Source: an uncultured SAR116 cluster alpha proteobacterium
GTDB taxonomy: Bacteria; Pseudomonadota; Alphaproteobacteria; Puniceispirillales; Marisalimonadaceae
Length of the DNA: 64,000 nucleotides
Direction: 5' to 3'
Assembly: GCA_902537945.1 (NCBI GenBank)
Contig: CACBDG010000006.1
Coordinates: 1-64,000 of the forward strand
In this document: positions 1 through 8,213 of the stretch, piece by piece
How positions within the stretch are numbered: the first letter of the stretch is position 1
Layout of the letters: the number at the start of each line of letters is the position of its first letter
Notes under the pieces: model-generated
Told to the model about the DNA's origin: nothing
What the model saw: the letters and a program-made list of their open reading frames with translations, nothing else
The model's database searches: none
Position numbers and translations under genes: made by a program

Positions 1-659
1 TCTACCGTGGTATTTCTATTAAGGTTTAGAATATAATTCACGGTAGCTGAAATATCTTCCAAACTGATAGAGTTTTGAATATCATTACCAGGTTCAAAGT
101 TTAAATTTTCAAAAAAATTAGTCCTTACCATGCCAGGATTTATTATACTTACCTTTATATTTTTTTTTGCAACATCCTTACTTAAAGCCTGAGAAAACCC
201 TCTTAATCCAAATTTTGCAGCACAATATAAACTTCCATTTTTTTCGCCCAATAACGCTGCTTCAGATCCTATAAAAATTATGTCTCCCATTTTAATTCTT
301 TTAAAATGAGGTAATAAGAGTTTTGTTATGACCAAATGTGAGGTTAAATTTGTAGCCATAAAATGATCAATCTGTAACGTAGAAAAATTTTCTAGAGCAC
401 CAAACTCACCAAAACCTGCGTTGCTTATAAGACAATTAATTTCAGGATGACTTTTTAAAATCTGTTTAAAAAGTATTTCTAATTCTTTGTGATTACTTAG
501 ATCACAATTATATATTATATAGTTTTTATTTTTTAATTTATATCTATCATGATTTCTAGCTATTCCAATAACCTTTGCTCCTAAATCAAGAAGTTTTGAA
601 GTTATTTCATAACCTATTCCACTTGAACTTCCAGTAATTAAAACACATTTATCTTTCAT
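1..659 (-). CDS. Short-chain dehydrogenase/reductase (SDR), C-terminus outside window
   Basis: A leftward frame opens with ATG at 659 and runs off the window edge, giving 219 codons. It carries the classical SDR signatures: TGSSSGIG (residues 9-16) for NAD(P) binding, NAG (80-82), a catalytic Ser in GSEA (about 132), and YCAAK (Tyr145, Lys149). It should be an NAD(P)-dependent oxidoreductase of the cytoplasm; the substrate cannot be told. It follows the radical SAM gene by 18 bp on the same strand, so it is probably the last gene seen of a leftward operon. Only the last few tens of residues should be missing. Confidence 0.9.
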   Translation of the reverse strand, partial: MKDKCVLITGSSSGIGYEITSKLLDLGAKVIGIARNHDRYKLKNKNYIIYNCDLSNHKELEILFKQILKSHPEINCLISNAGFGEFGALENFSTLQIDHFMATNLTSHLVITKLLLPHFKRIKMGDIIFIGSEAALLGEKNGSLYCAAKFGLRGFSQALSKDVAKKNIKVSIINPGMVRTNFFENLNFEPGNDIQNSISLEDISATVNYILNLNRNTTV

Positions 660-677
660 ATATCATTACCAATAAAT

Positions 678-1670
678 CTATATAGAACATTTAAATATTT
701 GATCTTCATTTACATATTTTAATGATAAGTTTTTACAAAATGAAGTCATTTCTTCTTCTATCTCAATATCATATGATATCATCTTGTTTTTGTGAGATAA
801 TGGACCAGTAAATAATGGTTCATTTGGATATAGTTTAAAAATATCTTTGAACATTCTTTTTGGAAATCTTAATGAGCCAAAGCTAACAGAATGTAAACTA
901 TCAAGAGAGATATTGTTGTATATATTATCTAAAAGTTCTTGATACAATTTTTTCCAATTTTTACCATGTATCAATGGATCAAATCTTAAACCTATCTTCC
1001 AACCTCTTGAAGCTAGTTCAGAAATGACTCTAATACGTTTTGAAATCGACGGTGCTTTGTTATCTAATGAACTTGACATTAATTCTGGCATCAGACTATA
1101 AGCCAAAATAACATTTCGCATTGGTTTTGTAGACAAAAACGGTTCTTTTTGAATGCTTTTTGTCCTAAATTCTATTTCAAATTGAGGGTGTTTTTTAAAA
1201 AATGATAAAATATGTTTTGCAAATCCTGTAACATTCTCAAATGCAAGTGAGTCACAATCATAACCCGAAAAAAAAGTTAATTTTGAACTTAAATTATTTT
1301 CTATTGTCTTCTTAAGTGCAATTTCAAAATCTTCAAAATTTACAAAAATTACATAATATGCTGAAGAATACATTCCTTGCAAAAAGCAATATCTACAATC
1401 ATATATACAATTATACATGTGAGAAAAATAAAAATTTTTTGATGAACCTATTCCGAATCCTTCAGGTGTTGGCAACACAAAACTATCTTTTTTATGCGCA
1501 AGAATTAAATTAGGATTAGCTTTTTGAATTCTAAAATTTTGATTTCTTTTGTTAAATATTTCTACATATTTATTTATTGCTATAATTCGAGATTTTTTAA
1601 ATTTCTTTAAAATAAATTTTGTTCTTGGGTGATTTTTAATTGCATCTTCAACGTAGATTGTTTCAATCAA
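678..1670 (-). CDS. Radical SAM protein of the spore photoproduct lyase-like family
   Basis: This 330-residue protein has a CxxxCxxC cluster (Cys88, Cys92, Cys95) for a [4Fe-4S] centre that would cleave S-adenosylmethionine. The cluster is followed by FLQG and a Tyr-rich stretch ending in VIFVN, an arrangement typical of the SplB/spore photoproduct lyase family. In spore formers that enzyme repairs the thymine dimer formed by UV in spores. Homologues in non-spore-forming Gram-negatives have no settled substrate, so a DNA-lesion role is only an inference. Its ATG overlaps the stop of the upstream phosphorylase-like gene by four bases (1667-1670), so the two are translationally coupled. Confidence 0.75.
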   Translation of the reverse strand: MIETIYVEDAIKNHPRTKFILKKFKKSRIIAINKYVEIFNKRNQNFRIQKANPNLILAHKKDSFVLPTPEGFGIGSSKNFYFSHMYNCIYDCRYCFLQGMYSSAYYVIFVNFEDFEIALKKTIENNLSSKLTFFSGYDCDSLAFENVTGFAKHILSFFKKHPQFEIEFRTKSIQKEPFLSTKPMRNVILAYSLMPELMSSSLDNKAPSISKRIRVISELASRGWKIGLRFDPLIHGKNWKKLYQELLDNIYNNISLDSLHSVSFGSLRFPKRMFKDIFKLYPNEPLFTGPLSHKNKMISYDIEIEEEMTSFCKNLSLKYVNEDQIFKCSI

Positions 1671-2518
1671 AATTTACTCCAATTGACTAAATTATTTTTG
1701 ATCTTTGAATTTAAAACATTAATAACAGAATTAGAAGTTTCACAACCTTTAATTTTTTCTTCAATGTCATTTTTATTGCAAAAAGATTCAACACGTCTTA
1801 ACAAAGTTTCAAGTCTATGAGATTGTGTTACTGAAAAATGCCATGTCGATTTAATTTTATAAAATAATTTCGGCTTTTCTGCTATTTGGCTTTCTTCCTC
1901 AGAAAGTCTTTCATAGTATGAAATTACATCAATAATTTTGGAGAGATTTTCTTTTATTAATTTACTTATTTTTTTCTTAGTAATATTTTTAATGTCATTA
2001 TATGGATCATCAGATATTACCTTCATTAAACAAATAAGTTCTTTTGATGTCAACTTGCTAGCAATATCAAAAAAAGCACTTCCTTCCATATCAATCAATT
2101 CATGAGTTGAATAATTTGATATGGGAATATCTGAGGTAAACAAATGCATCTTTGGTAAATATGTCTTTGGCATTGTTGAAGGAAATGTACTTTTTTTTCT
2201 ATTATAAGTTGAAATTTTATCTACTAAATACAAATCTCCATAATTACCTTTATCAGATCCAGCAATGCCTACATTTATCCAAGATGTATATGTTGATGCT
2301 TCACTATATAAATAAAGATAAGCAGTAGATGCGGCCGCATTGCTTTGACCAATTCCAGATATAATTAACCAATGTGTTTCTTGTTTATTTTTATAAATTG
2401 GGTAAATAGTCTTTTCATTAACTACCTTAAGTTCGAAATGATCTAAAATTACTTGAGCCTCTTCTTTTAGAGCCACAACCCATCTAACAGAAGATTTTTT
2501 AATTTTAAAATTTTTCAT
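1667..2518 (-). CDS. Nucleoside phosphorylase/nucleosidase-like protein (PNP_UDP superfamily)
   Basis: The first ~180 residues fit the purine nucleoside phosphorylase/MTA-SAH nucleosidase fold: a Gly-rich SGIGQSNAAA segment (54-63), NVGIAGS (82-88), the IDMEGSAFF signature (142-150, with the Met-Glu pair that contacts ribose) and a later Asp at about 170. The last 100 residues are Lys/Glu-rich and not part of the core fold. It probably cleaves or phosphorolyses a nucleoside, perhaps 5'-deoxyadenosine or methylthioadenosine made by its radical SAM neighbour; this is inference from the overlap with that gene. It also overlaps the glycosyltransferase upstream by 14 bp. HpnG of hopanoid synthesis is a distant alternative, but no other hpn gene is present. 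Confidence 0.7.
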   Translation of the reverse strand: MKNFKIKKSSVRWVVALKEEAQVILDHFELKVVNEKTIYPIYKNKQETHWLIISGIGQSNAAASTAYLYLYSEASTYTSWINVGIAGSDKGNYGDLYLVDKISTYNRKKSTFPSTMPKTYLPKMHLFTSDIPISNYSTHELIDMEGSAFFDIASKLTSKELICLMKVISDDPYNDIKNITKKKISKLIKENLSKIIDVISYYERLSEEESQIAEKPKLFYKIKSTWHFSVTQSHRLETLLRRVESFCNKNDIEEKIKGCETSNSVINVLNSKIKNNLVNWSKF

Positions 2519-3380
2519 TTTTAAATTTATCTAATTCCAACAACCAGTAATTCAGTTTTTTCTTATATTTTCTGTAGATTTCTTCATTATCTCTTTTTTT
2601 TGCTCCATTTGATACAATAAACAATTTTTTAATTAATATATTAAACACACTTTTTTTTTGATTTCTTGAAAACCAATTATTTTTCAAATTTTTTTCTAAA
2701 GATTTAATTCTGAACCTATCCATTCCCCAATATTTTTTTGAAAGTTGATCATTATGTCCTCCATATTTAATTAACAATGGCTTATCTAAAAAACCAACCT
2801 CCTCTTTTGCTGTTATTCTTATCCACATATCATAATCTTCACAAACTTTTAAACTTTCATCAAAAAAACCATAATCATCAAAAATATCTTTTTTAATAAA
2901 AGCACTACTCGGAGAAATACAGCAAAGTTCAAGAGATTGTTGAAAAATATTTCCACCGGATTTTTTATGTTTTTTTAATTGATTTTGAAATTTATTATTA
3001 TTATACCAAATTTCATTTGTATGAATTAGTCTATATTTTTGACTAATATTTTTTGCAAAAAAAAGTTGTTTTTCTAATTTTTGTGGCTCCCAAACATCAT
3101 CAGAATCTAAAAAAGCAATCCATGTTGAATGAGAATTTTTAATTCCCAAATTTCTTGCTATACTTACACCTCTTTTTTTTTCGTAAATATATGTAACGTT
3201 TGGAAATAAAGAAGATATCATTTCATATGTATTATCTGATGAACCATTATCAACTATAATAATCTCTTTGGTACAAATAGTTTGGTTAAGAACAGAATTA
3301 ATAGCTCTTTTTAGTAATTCACATCTGTTATATGTAGGTATTACAATAGATATATCTTCAAAATTTATAATATTTGACAT
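2505..3380 (-). CDS. Family 2 glycosyltransferase
   Basis: The N-terminus has the GT-A/GT2 pattern: VIPTYNRCELLKRAINSVL (about 13-32), a VDNGSSDNT segment that binds the nucleotide-sugar, and the metal-binding DSDD in FLDSDDVW (about 92-95). An ED motif (CEDYDMW, about 180) fits the catalytic base position. The protein has 291 residues with no clear transmembrane segment. It should transfer a sugar from a nucleotide-activated donor to a surface polysaccharide or a lipid; donor and acceptor are unknown. It lies 14 bp after the GFA gene and overlaps the phosphorylase-like gene, so it belongs to the same leftward operon. Confidence 0.85.
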   Translation of the reverse strand: MSNIINFEDISIVIPTYNRCELLKRAINSVLNQTICTKEIIIVDNGSSDNTYEMISSLFPNVTYIYEKKRGVSIARNLGIKNSHSTWIAFLDSDDVWEPQKLEKQLFFAKNISQKYRLIHTNEIWYNNNKFQNQLKKHKKSGGNIFQQSLELCCISPSSAFIKKDIFDDYGFFDESLKVCEDYDMWIRITAKEEVGFLDKPLLIKYGGHNDQLSKKYWGMDRFRIKSLEKNLKNNWFSRNQKKSVFNILIKKLFIVSNGAKKRDNEEIYRKYKKKLNYWLLELDKFKNEKF

Positions 3381-3394
3381 TAATGTTTTATGTT

Positions 3395-3796
3395 TTAAGG
3401 CCTTCGTTCAAAACATTTCAAATTATCATCTATTTGATGGAATTTTTGTTTGTCAATTGTGAAAATTGCTATTTTAGGGTCAAAAATTGATGGGTCATCA
3501 AAAGTACCAACCTTCAAAATAATTGATTCTGGCCTCATTGGACTTCTTGTCCCAATTGCTGTTCCACATTTTTTACAAAAAAGCCTAGTGACAGCATTTT
3601 CTATATCACCTCTTTTAAATTCTTGAGTTTTTCCGCTTACGAATCTAAACTGATTAAGTGGCATAATCATTATAAGATTTGGACTTCCACCAGTTATATA
3701 TTGGCATTCTCTGCAATGACATTGTATTGAAGCCTGGACCTCTCCTTCAGACTCATATCGTATTTCACCACAATAACATCCCCCTTTAATTTTCAT
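3395..3796 (-). CDS. GFA-family zinc protein (glutathione-dependent formaldehyde-activating enzyme-like)
   Basis: This is a 133-residue single-domain protein with the Cys layout of the GFA/CENP-V family: GGCYCG near residue 6, CHCREC (27-32), and FCKKCGTA (about 72-79). These ligate two zinc ions. Family members are annotated as formaldehyde-glutathione condensing enzymes, but most are of unknown function, so no reaction is assigned. It is the first gene of the leftward cluster; nothing upstream on this strand is intact for 340 bp. Confidence 0.8.
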   Translation of the reverse strand: MKIKGGCYCGEIRYESEGEVQASIQCHCRECQYITGGSPNLIMIMPLNQFRFVSGKTQEFKRGDIENAVTRLFCKKCGTAIGTRSPMRPESIILKVGTFDDPSIFDPKIAIFTIDKQKFHQIDDNLKCFERRP

Positions 3797-3827
3797 AACA
3801 ATTAAGCTCCTATTATTTTTCTCAGAA

Positions 3828-4123
3828 TTATATTTTTTTTACTTCTACAACTTCAATAGTTTCTTGGCCCTACATAATGTTAGGATCTTCATAATCATGA
3901 GGTAGTTTTGTCAACTTTTCAATATCTAATGTATCTACCCAAAGTAGAAAATTAATCTCGACATTTGCAGAAGTATCAAAAGGTAATTATTTTTTATATT
4001 AAATTTATCATTAAAAATTATACTATCCTCTTTCATTTCTCTGAATGATCCCTTGCTTGGATGGTTACTGTAAAATGTAACCTCAAATCTTACACTCCAA
4101 TTGTTTTTAGTTAAACTTTGCAC
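3828..4123 (-). pseudogene. Frameshifted small gene of unknown function
   Basis: A leftward frame starts at 4123 and reads about 45 residues (start MQSLTKNNWSVRFEVTFYSN). Near position 3988 sense moves to another frame, which continues PFDTSANVEINFLLWVDTLD and so on, reaches an in-frame TAG at about 3872-3874, and then reads VEVKKI and a stop at 3828. Joined together this makes a plausible ~95-residue soluble protein. One frameshift plus the in-frame TAG suggest a decaying gene; a sequencing error could explain the shift. I do not recognise the family. It is flanked by other debris (truncated kdsB) left of the island border. Confidence 0.4.
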
Positions 4124-4136
4124 TTTAGATCAAGCG

Positions 4137-4361
4137 TCAACTCTCTAATTTCAATTTTTGTTTTTTTTCAGTTGACCTTGCAAGAGCAGGAGCTGGTATT
4201 TCTTCTGTGATTTCAGCTTTATGGCAAGTTAAAAGGTTCATAACTTCTTCTGCTTTTTCCCTTCTACTCCATGTATGAACTACATGATCTTCTAAGTCTT
4301 TGTATAAAAACCAGTCTTTTTCACTTTTAGACAACCACACTCTTATTGCATAAACTGACAT
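4137..4361 (-). CDS. Small hypothetical protein, 74 residues
   Basis: I chose the ATG at 4361 because GGAG lies six bases upstream of it; a TTG four codons further out would overlap that ribosome binding site. The product begins MSVYAIRVWLSKSEKDWFLY and ends in a Lys-rich tail (EKKQKLKLES). There is no signal peptide or membrane segment. The motif WSRREKAEEVMNLL suggests a short helix after a beta-rich N-terminus. I do not recognise the family. It stands alone between a decayed gene and the kdsB remnant. Confidence 0.6.
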   Translation of the reverse strand: MSVYAIRVWLSKSEKDWFLYKDLEDHVVHTWSRREKAEEVMNLLTCHKAEITEEIPAPALARSTEKKQKLKLES

Positions 4362-4509
4362 AATAAACTCCAAATTTTATAAATAATGCTCTTTAATAAT
4401 ACGTCACTAAAAATCATTTTTGTAGAATTATAAATTAAAATTATAATAAAAAGAAATAAAAACAGAATATTTAATGTTAATAGATATGAAGAAAAAAATT
4501 ACTTATAAT

Positions 4510-4764
4510 CTAACATTTATTTTTATTTCTTAAATATTCACGCACTCTTTCAAGGTCTTCCAAATTATCAACAGCGAATGAATTTCCACTTAATTTTATC
4601 ATTCGAACATCATATCCCATTTCTAAAAACCTTAAAATTTCTATATCTTCAATTTGTTCTAAAGGGGTCTTGCTTTTTTGTTTAGTAATTATTTTTAAAC
4701 ACATCAACACATTATCAATAAAATTTGTATATATTTTAATGTAATATGGTTTTATTGGCATCAA
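4510..4764 (-). pseudogene. kdsB: 3'-terminal remnant of kdsB (CMP-KDO synthetase)
   Basis: The 84 codons match only the C-terminal third of 3-deoxy-manno-octulosonate cytidylyltransferase: a KPYYIKIYTNF stretch resembling the PYYKHIGIYAF region, then TPLEQIEDIEILRFLEMGYD and the closing VDNLEDLERVREYL. The whole enzyme is about 245 residues; the N-terminal nucleotide-binding part is absent, and the open frame ends in a stop at about 4792. The break lies close to the tRNA-Met fragment at 4814, so the gene was probably cut by insertion or deletion at the island border. If KDO is still made, an intact copy must exist elsewhere. Confidence 0.7.
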
Positions 4765-4813
4765 ATCAAAAATATAATTACCTGAAGAAATTTACGGATA
4801 ATAGAACAAAATG

Positions 4814-4871
4814 TTGGTAGCGGAGGAGGGACTTGAACCCCCGACACCCGGATTATGATTCCGGTGCTCTA
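4814..4871 (-). repeat. Left att copy: 3' fragment of tRNA-Met
   Basis: This is a 58-bp exact copy of 32222-32279. It contains the CCA end, T arm, variable loop and anticodon arm (CAT anticodon) of tRNA-Met on the minus strand, then diverges after GCTCTA where the D arm should follow. It cannot make a tRNA and is best read as the distal attachment site left by integration into the tRNA 3' end. Confidence 0.85.
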
Positions 4872-4924
4872 TACTTATAACTCTTTGTTTAATAACAATA
4901 TTTTTACTAATGTAAATTAGCTGC

Positions 4925-4940
4925 CACATCTCCGTCACAA
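4925..4940. repeat. 16-bp end-proximal direct repeat, left copy
   Basis: CACATCTCCGTCACAA occurs here and, in the same orientation, at 32129-32144, 54 bp and 77 bp inside the two att copies. At this copy the sequence also forms a hairpin (CTCCGT/ACGGAG, 4930-4945). Position suggests an integrase arm-type or excisionase site; that role is inferred. Confidence 0.55.
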
Positions 4941-4953
4941 CGGAGGGAAAATA

Positions 4954-5911
4954 GTGGCTAGTTTTCGTAAAAGAAATAACTTATGGCAAGTACAAGTAAG
5001 AAGCAAATACATAGGTTCTATATCTAAATCATTTCATAGTAAATCAGATGCTCAGAAATGGGCGAAAGAACAAGAAGTCTTGATGCAGTGTGGTCAATGG
5101 TCAAGGAGCAAAGAACAATCATTCACTCTTCATTCTCTCATAACAAGATATAAAAATGAAATTACACCAAAGAAAAGAGGGCTCATTTCAGAAGATCAAA
5201 GGTTAAGAAGGTTACTTAAAGAAAAAGACCTTATGAAAATACCTTTAGAAAGACTCCACCCCCCCTATTCTGGCTACTTTTAGAGACAGAAGACTAAAGG
5301 ATGGAGTTCGAGCTTGTCAGTATGATCTAGTTTTGATTAGACATGCTTGGAATATTGCATCTATAGAATGGGGCTGGGACTTAGGTGATAATCCAGTTGA
5401 AAAAATTAGACTGCCTAAAAATAATCCTCCAAGAGAAAGACGATTAAAACCCGGTGAATATGAAAGATTGAAGAGAGCATCCTCTGAAACAAAGGTTTGG
5501 TATCTATGGCCCATTATTGAATTTGCCATTGAAACAGGAATGAGACGAAGTGAGATCTTAAGTATGAAGTGGGAACATATTGGAATTGATAATCAAAGGG
5601 TCTTATTACCACTAACAAAGAATGGTAGTTCAAGATGGGTGCCTCTTACTAAGAAAGCTCTGGATATATTGAGCCAAGTTCCGCGGAACATTGACCGTGT
5701 GTTTCCTGTTACTGATGTGGCTTTGAGACAATCTTGGGAAAGACTTCGTAATAGAGCTAACCTAATTGACTTTACCTTTCATGATCTAAGACATGAGGCA
5801 ATATCTAGAATGTTTGAAAAAGGATTGAATGTACCAGAGGTTGCATCTATCAGTGGTCACAAGACAGCTAGTCAATTATTTAGGTATGTTCAAGTTAATG
5901 CTAGGTTATGA
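4954..5911 (+). pseudogene. Tyrosine recombinase/integrase, frameshifted in a C7 run
   Basis: The gene starts with GTG at 4954 behind a strong GGAGGG. The first frame encodes 109 residues (SAM-like N-terminal DNA-binding part) and ends at 5283. Removing one C from the C7 run at 5259-5265 joins it in frame to the catalytic domain, giving about 318 residues. The catalytic set is visible in the second frame: Arg in ETGMRRSE, Lys in LTKNGSS, HDLRH, SGHKTA and the Tyr of LFRYVQ. The protein ends abruptly just after this Tyr at NARL; its stop lies inside a 17-bp copy of initiator-tRNA sequence. It is either an inactivated integrase, a slippage-controlled one or an artefact of homopolymer miscalling. 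Confidence 0.8.
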
Positions 5912-5919
5912 GCCTGACG
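5903..5919. repeat. 17-bp initiator-tRNA anticodon-arm copy at integrase 3' end
   Basis: AGGTTATGAGCCTGACG here is identical to 14622-14638 inside the initiator tRNA fragment. It overlaps the last codons and the stop of the integrase. The anticodon loop is a usual crossover point for tyrosine integrases, so this may be the core of a second attachment site. The role is inferred. Confidence 0.5.
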
Positions 5920-6416
5920 TTTTTTAGGGATTTTTAGGGTTTTTTGTAATGTTTAGCTATAAGTTTAGCTATGAAATCTACTTTGCTTAAAATTTATAGC
6001 TAAACATTTTTAACCTGACGAACTTTAGTAAGGTTTATGTTGCCTGACGACCTTACTAATATTTAAATTAATATTATAAGGTGAATTTAATATTATTAGT
6101 TAAAAGGAAATTAATTTGAAGAATTGATTTTAATAAAGAGACTATTAAAAAATATGAGTATAAATATTAAAATTATTAAAACTCAAAATTTTAACTAATC
6201 TTTACAAATTTTTTTGCTTAAAAAAAATGAAGTACCAAACTAGGGGGGAATGATACTTCACTGAATAGGAGGGATATATATTTACTGTATTGTTTTTTTT
6301 CTGTTAAGCTAGGTATCAAAGTGATATCGAATAAAAAAACTAAATATGATTAAAATATCGACAATAATATAAGAATTTTATTATTTTTTTATAAAGAGTT
6401 AATAATAATTCATATT
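5912..6416. other. 505-bp region without intact gene: inverted repeats and gene scar
   Basis: The stretch holds GTTTAGCTATAA (5951-5962) inverted as TTATAGCTAAAC (5994-6005), with GTTTAGCTAT also repeated directly at 5963-5972. A 9-bp perfect inverted repeat, TTAGTAAGG/CCTTACTAA (6025-6033/6051-6059), follows. CCTGACG(A) occurs three times (5913, 6014, 6043). A deletion scar of an enolase-type gene lies at 6084-6178. TGAAGTA/TACTTCA (6227-6233/6254-6260) flanks a G-rich tract with two Shine-Dalgarno-like stretches and a four-codon frame. The repeats next to the integrase look like an att region; the rest is unexplained. Confidence 0.5.
6084..6170 (+). pseudogene. Deletion scar of a second enolase-superfamily gene
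   Basis: Bases 6084-6121 resemble the leader, ribosome binding site and TTG start of the intact gene at 11915 (compare 11881-11919). They are followed immediately by bases that match that gene's last 16 codons (IDFNKETIKKYEYKY and stop at 6168-6170) and its trailer to about 6178. Everything in between, about 1 kb, is missing, and the tail is out of frame with the start. This is what a large internal deletion of a paralogous copy would leave. Confidence 0.65.
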
Positions 6417-7967
6417 TTAATTATTTTTTTGCATCTCGTTAATTATATTTGTAACACCTATACCAACGGCTTCGTAGGCATCATATATTTCATCTGCTCC
6501 TGAATTTTCTAATATTTTTGTATTTTCATTTGATCTTGTTGGGACTATGATTTTTCCTATAAAGCCGTATCTTCTAGCTTGTAAAGTAGACCAATTTTGT
6601 GCATGAAATTCTGGTAATGCGAGTACAATAACTTTTAATTTTCCAAATCTTAATTTAGACCAAAATCCTGGATCTTCAGCATCAGCGAATGCCACCCTGT
6701 TTCCTTCTGATAATTTATTTAAAGCTATTTCTGTATCAGCGTCAACGCCTACAACTTTTAAACCTTTCTCAGTTAATTTATTAAAAATTGAACTCCCAAT
6801 TCTACCCATACCGACAATCATGATCTCAGCTTCTCCAAAAGTATGTGGTTGCTCATCAGGATGATGTTTTTCTCTTTCAAATTTTATTAAAAAATTTTCA
6901 AGATATACAAAAATTTCATGAACATATTTATTCAACACGGAACCAATAATAAAGCTAATACATACTGACAATACTAGAATAGCTAAAATCTTTTGGTCTA
7001 TTATATTTAAATCATACCAATATGTAGCAACTATGAGACTAAATTCTGAATAAGTTATTAATGAGATTGAAATTAAGAACGAAGAATATGCTCTCAAATT
7101 AAAGAAGATTAGTAGAAAAAATAAAGATAAAAACTTAACTACTAGCAATAAAATTAAGAAGAATGAATTTAAAATAATTTCCTGATTAAGATTTAATTTC
7201 ATTCCAAGAGATACAAAAAATGCTACTAGTAAAATCTCTCTTAAACTCCATATCTTTTCACCTAATCTATCAGCAAATTTAATGTTTGATAACATCATTC
7301 CCATTATTAGGGCACCTAATTCTCCCGACAAACCAAGTTTTTCAAACAAATATCCTCCTAAAAAAAGACCAATTAATACAGAAGTAAGCAGTTGTAATTC
7401 TTCATTTGATTGTAATTTTTCTAAAACGATTTTTACTATTGGAATGCATAAAGGAGTAAATAAAAGAAGAAGTGTATAAAATGATAAATTAGTTTCATTT
7501 GTATAAAGTAATAAAAAAAGAGCTAAAATATCTTGAAAAATTAAAATTAAGATTGAGTTTCTCCCATGAAAAGAATTAATTTCTTTTCGATCCTCGAGAG
7601 ATTTTGAGGCTATTACTGTGCTTGAAAAAGTTAAAATAATACAAAGCAAAATTTTTGCTTCGAAATCTATGTTTATATTTAATAAAATAAAATAAATTAG
7701 TGTTATTAATAAAGAATGGAGAAAAAAAACATTTAAAAAGCTTAAACTTAGAAATGAAGAAGGTTTTACCTTTAAGCCTATAGAAAAAAGTAATAATTCA
7801 ACACCAATTTTTGAGGGTATTGACAAAATTTCATCATTATCTGAAAAACTTATGTATGAGAAGAAATATCCAGAGGTTATAAAACCAATTAAAATTGGCA
7901 GTGATAAAACCTTGAAAATAAAACCAAAAAATAAAGCTCCACTCAACCAAATTAAGATCAAATCCAT
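6417..7967 (-). CDS. CPA2-family monovalent cation/proton antiporter with TrkA-N domain
   Basis: The 516-residue protein has about ten to twelve hydrophobic segments over residues 1-355, of the Na+/H+ exchanger (KefB/KefC/YbaL) type. A cytoplasmic Rossmann TrkA-N domain begins near residue 380, with GMGRIGSS and the acidic VGVDAD that bind a nucleotide. There is no TrkA-C domain. It should sit in the inner membrane and exchange K+ or Na+ for protons. The N-terminus starts inside a membrane helix, as usual for the family. It is transcribed alone, away from the carboxyltransferase gene behind it. Base composition is very AT-rich. Confidence 0.85.
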   Translation of the reverse strand: MDLILIWLSGALFFGFIFKVLSLPILIGFITSGYFFSYISFSDNDEILSIPSKIGVELLLFSIGLKVKPSSFLSLSFLNVFFLHSLLITLIYFILLNINIDFEAKILLCIILTFSSTVIASKSLEDRKEINSFHGRNSILILIFQDILALFLLLYTNETNLSFYTLLLLFTPLCIPIVKIVLEKLQSNEELQLLTSVLIGLFLGGYLFEKLGLSGELGALIMGMMLSNIKFADRLGEKIWSLREILLVAFFVSLGMKLNLNQEIILNSFFLILLLVVKFLSLFFLLIFFNLRAYSSFLISISLITYSEFSLIVATYWYDLNIIDQKILAILVLSVCISFIIGSVLNKYVHEIFVYLENFLIKFEREKHHPDEQPHTFGEAEIMIVGMGRIGSSIFNKLTEKGLKVVGVDADTEIALNKLSEGNRVAFADAEDPGFWSKLRFGKLKVIVLALPEFHAQNWSTLQARRYGFIGKIIVPTRSNENTKILENSGADEIYDAYEAVGIGVTNIINEMQKNN

Positions 7968-8213
7968 ACAGTAATATAGAATTAAATGATAAAAAAGTGT
8001 AAAAATAATAACTCGTGTGACCTTTTTTTATATTTTGAAGTTTTGTTTGATGAAAACTTCATCAATTCACAATGAAATTTATGATATATTTATTTCTAAA
8101 TTAGATTTCATTAAACTAATTAATTGCAACGACAGAATTAACTTAAAGCTTTATGATTAATATCTGGACCTTATTTAGTTGCCTGATAAATTATTCATTT
8201 TTTTAAGATAAGA

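Noticed and set aside
1667-3380. Hopanoid cluster (HpnG-like phosphorylase, glycosyltransferase, radical SAM)
   Set aside because: The radical SAM protein has spore-photoproduct-lyase motifs, not HpnH ones, and no squalene-hopene cyclase or other hpn gene is present.
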